Origin: Paralithodes platypus | Lineage: Eukaryota > Arthropoda > Malacostraca > Decapoda > Lithodidae | Assembly: GCA_032716605.1 (NCBI GenBank) | Contig: CM064519.1 | Coordinates: 20,882,348 to 20,946,347 of the forward strand | Direction: 5' to 3' | DNA length: 64,000 nucleotides | In this document: one piece after another, positions 61,820 through 64,000 of the stretch | Layout: every line of letters begins with the position of its first letter | Position numbering within the stretch: the first letter of the stretch is position 1 | Notes under the pieces: model-generated | Told to the model about the DNA's origin: nothing | What the model saw: only the letters and a program-made list of their open reading frames with translations | Database searches by the model: none | Translations under genes and position numbers: made by a program

Positions 61820-62540
61820 ATGGAGGCTGTGATTGCTTCGTGGGGGGCTGGAATGCGGACTACGTGTCCAGAGTCTGTGGATATTTTGACTCTCTTAATG
61901 AATGGTGTCGTGTTCATTGGGGTGGCTGAGTGATGAGTTGGGGAGGGTGGTGGGAGGTGGGGCTTTAATTTTAAGGGTTTGTTTACAGTCTGGTTGGGAG
62001 GGGCGGGCGGACCGCTAGGTTTGCGGTTAGTGTAGGGTGTCCCTTTACGTCTGGAGGCTGTCTGGGATACTGGGAGGGGGTTTGTTGTTGGGGGGGGTTT
62101 TTGACCTTGGGTTTTTGTTGTCATGGTAGGAAGGCGAAGAGTGTTTACCATTATGTTTTCTGTGGGTATAGGGAGGCTGGGTAGACAGAGTGCAGTTTGC
62201 TGTTGGGGGTTGAATAGGGGCAAGTCTTAGTATAGGTGTGTGGATTGTTTGAGAGGTCGTGGTTTTGTTTGTATTAGTTTCGTGGATAGGAGAAAATCGG
62301 ATAGGTCGGGTGACTAAGCGTCCTGATGTAGTTCGTAGGGGGGGGGGGGAGATTTATGATTTCGGGGCTTGATTCACTGGATGAAGTTCTGTATTGGGGT
62401 AGGGTTTGGTTGGGGTTTCGAGGAGGTGTGACGCCTCCCGGCGCTAGCAGAATGGTTGCGTGGGGCATTGCAGCTCGCTGGCGCTCGCCGGGATGGGGGG
62501 ATAGGCTACAGTTGTCCTAGAATGATCTGCTTTATTTCAT
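61820..62540 (-). other. Possible ORF1-like remnant, unrecognised
   Basis: Minus-strand frames (61830-62223 and 62274-62468) are Pro/Thr/Lys-rich, e.g. KVKISTDSGHVVRIPAP-like sequence (residues ~110-125), without a domain I recognise. DIRS-A cuts the first at APHEAITAS. The matching flank below 52367 also has a basic, proline-rich minus-strand frame, so one disrupted gene or LINE ORF1 is conceivable. Low certainty. Confidence 0.3.
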
Positions 62541-64000
62541 TAGGGTCGTGTTGCCACAGACAGTCTAGAAATGGTCTTTGTTTTGGTCTGTGACCGCGCC
62601 TTATATTTTATATTCACTATAATATAAATGTTGCTTGTGTGGGAAGCGAGCGAGAGAGAGAGAGCGAGCGAGCAGGGTGGGGGAGGTGAGTGTTGCTTTT
62701 CCTCCTCCTCCCTCCTCCCTCCCGGAGGAGTTGTTCGCCCGCATGGTCTTTTCTCTCGGTTTTGATTGGCTGGTGGTTCCTGGCGCCTTCTGCAGGCCTG
62801 CTGCCGGGTGAAGTAGCGGCCTGTGATTGGCTGACCACCGTGCCTTTGTGTGGGATCCTGGAGGGGTCCAGAGGAGCTATTCTCCTCAGAGCTGGCCTGA
62901 CATGCGTATCGTCTACATCCTTTGCAATTCTGTCCCCCATACTCGCCACTTTGCATACTATTTCTCTCTCTCGACTTCTCCTTTCTCATTCTCTAAGCTT
63001 TATTAAACTCAACATTCCTTCTGGTTTCAGCATAGACGTTCACCGTCGGCCAGTCGTATTGTACGCGAAGCTCTCAGATATTTCTATGTATTAGGCTTTA
63101 ATGAGGTTTGGAGAGACGGACTTTTCCGTGTGTGTCCTCTCTCGGGAAGGTTGTAGACCGGTATATGTCTCCCTGGCAGGGTGTTGAGTGATTCTGCTTA
63201 GTTATTTAAAGCTAGACTAGGGGTAAGGTTACTGTGTCGTTGTCTCCGATGTGTGCAGTGTTAGCTAAGCCCTGCACGACATCGACAGGTACTGTGGGAG
63301 CCTAGGTTGTCTTCGGGTGGGTTTACTTTGCGAGCACAGCACTGTGGTGTGAGAGGGCCATAGCCTATCCCTCACAACATAGTGCTGCCTCTTTGTGTTG
63401 ACTTCTGAGGGATCGCCAGGATAGAACTAGGTACTAGAGACCTAGATTTATCAAGAGAGCATTCCCGTCATATAACGTAATCTTCATTATACCACCTTCG
63501 GACAACGTTAGGCTACGAGCCGCATGCTCGCCCATTGTTGCCCTGCCTTGATACCCCAGCTAGACTTTATTAACCGAGCAGACACTGGTTGGGGATAAGC
63601 CCCCATTATTATATGTATGCCACATTATTATTCACTGCACTTTTGAGCCGAGGTTGTTGTTGAGTTGCACAACCCTAGTAGGCTGTTGCGTTGTGTCACG
63701 AAGCATTTCTTTAGTTGTCGAGCATTACTACCTTTGCGCAGTCTTTATTATTCGCCTGCCTATTATTACTATATGTCCTAGTATTTATTGTGACCCGTAT
63801 TCTGCATTATAATTGTTCAAGATTCTTTACGAACATCTTCCCAGCATCAGACTTATATCAGAAGTTTCCAGTTGATGTTGCAGGACTAGCATTGCACTTT
63901 CTTTAATACAGGAGTGCCAGTTATTTGAGTATCTACCGTAACGTTAATTAATCCCGTTAACTATCTTTTCTTTGTGTAACCTAATCGAGTAATCTTTTAC
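62541..64000. other. No gene recognised to the window end
   Basis: Contains a GAGCGAGC/GAGAGAGA tract (62645-62675), two ATTGGCTG (inverted CCAAT) boxes at about 62764 and 62825, and a polypyrimidine stretch ending TTCTGGTTTCAG at about 63028, which could be a splice acceptor. These could belong to a host promoter and intron but no exon is supported. 63040-64000 shows no long frame. Confidence 0.3.

Noticed and set aside
62540..62989. Minus-strand 149-codon frame, Arg/Glu-rich
   Set aside because: Low-complexity translation of GAGA and CCTCC tracts; no domain, and the other strand is open as well.
62764..63035. Inverted CCAAT boxes followed by a possible splice acceptor: host gene promoter
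   Set aside because: Motifs are short and common; no start codon with convincing exon or conserved domain follows.

Overview
The window looks like arthropod nuclear DNA, most likely from a decapod crustacean. The pointers are interstitial (CCTAA)n tracts, which match the arthropod telomere repeat TTAGG, two DIRS-type tyrosine-recombinase retroelement families, many APE-type LINEs, tRNA-like SINEs and dense MITEs. The taxon is inference. I recognise no host protein-coding gene, rRNA gene or ordinary tRNA gene; nearly all readable coding sequence belongs to transposable elements. Layout. 1-9.4 kb: SINE-like copies, decayed LINEs, a palindromic MITE and a LINE split by a TA-flanked MITE. 7.4-26.7 kb: a minus-strand CR1/Jockey-like LINE split by a 15.9-kb insertion (9399-25315). 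The insertion has the terminal inverted repeats and internal complementary region (ICR) of a DIRS element but no DIRS genes. It holds a piggyBac transposon (12372-21933), which is itself broken by a truncated copy of a second DIRS family (about 14914-15948) and by a LINE (17470-21417) encoding a 2A-like peptide, a PHD finger, an APE endonuclease and a reverse transcriptase (RT). 26.7-36.4 kb: a 508-bp-arm inverted repeat, a MITE cluster, a CR1-like LINE with an SGNH-esterase ORF1, a 217-bp palindrome and a hairpin with telomere-like repeats at its apex. 36.4-42.0 kb: a near-complete I-group LINE (36405-42033) with a 14-bp target-site duplication (TSD), a zinc-knuckle ORF1, an EN-RT ORF2 and an RNase H domain. 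42-52.4 kb: telomere-like repeat, an approximately 880-bp repeat, and nested LINEs. 52.4-61.8 kb: a nearly full-length DIRS element (52368-61819) with ORF1, RT-RNase H, YR, inverted terminal repeats (ITRs) and ICR. 61.8-64 kb: no recognised gene. The elements are related in ways that can be read directly. The SINE-like family shares its 3' end and (AAC)n tail with the 2A/PHD LINE, where the same bases encode the LINE's last codons, so that LINE is its probable mobiliser. The gene-less DIRS insertion shares terminal motifs with the coding DIRS family. Several insertions can be removed in silico at their TSD, TA or TTAA borders and the interrupted LINE frame is restored, which fixes their boundaries to the base.
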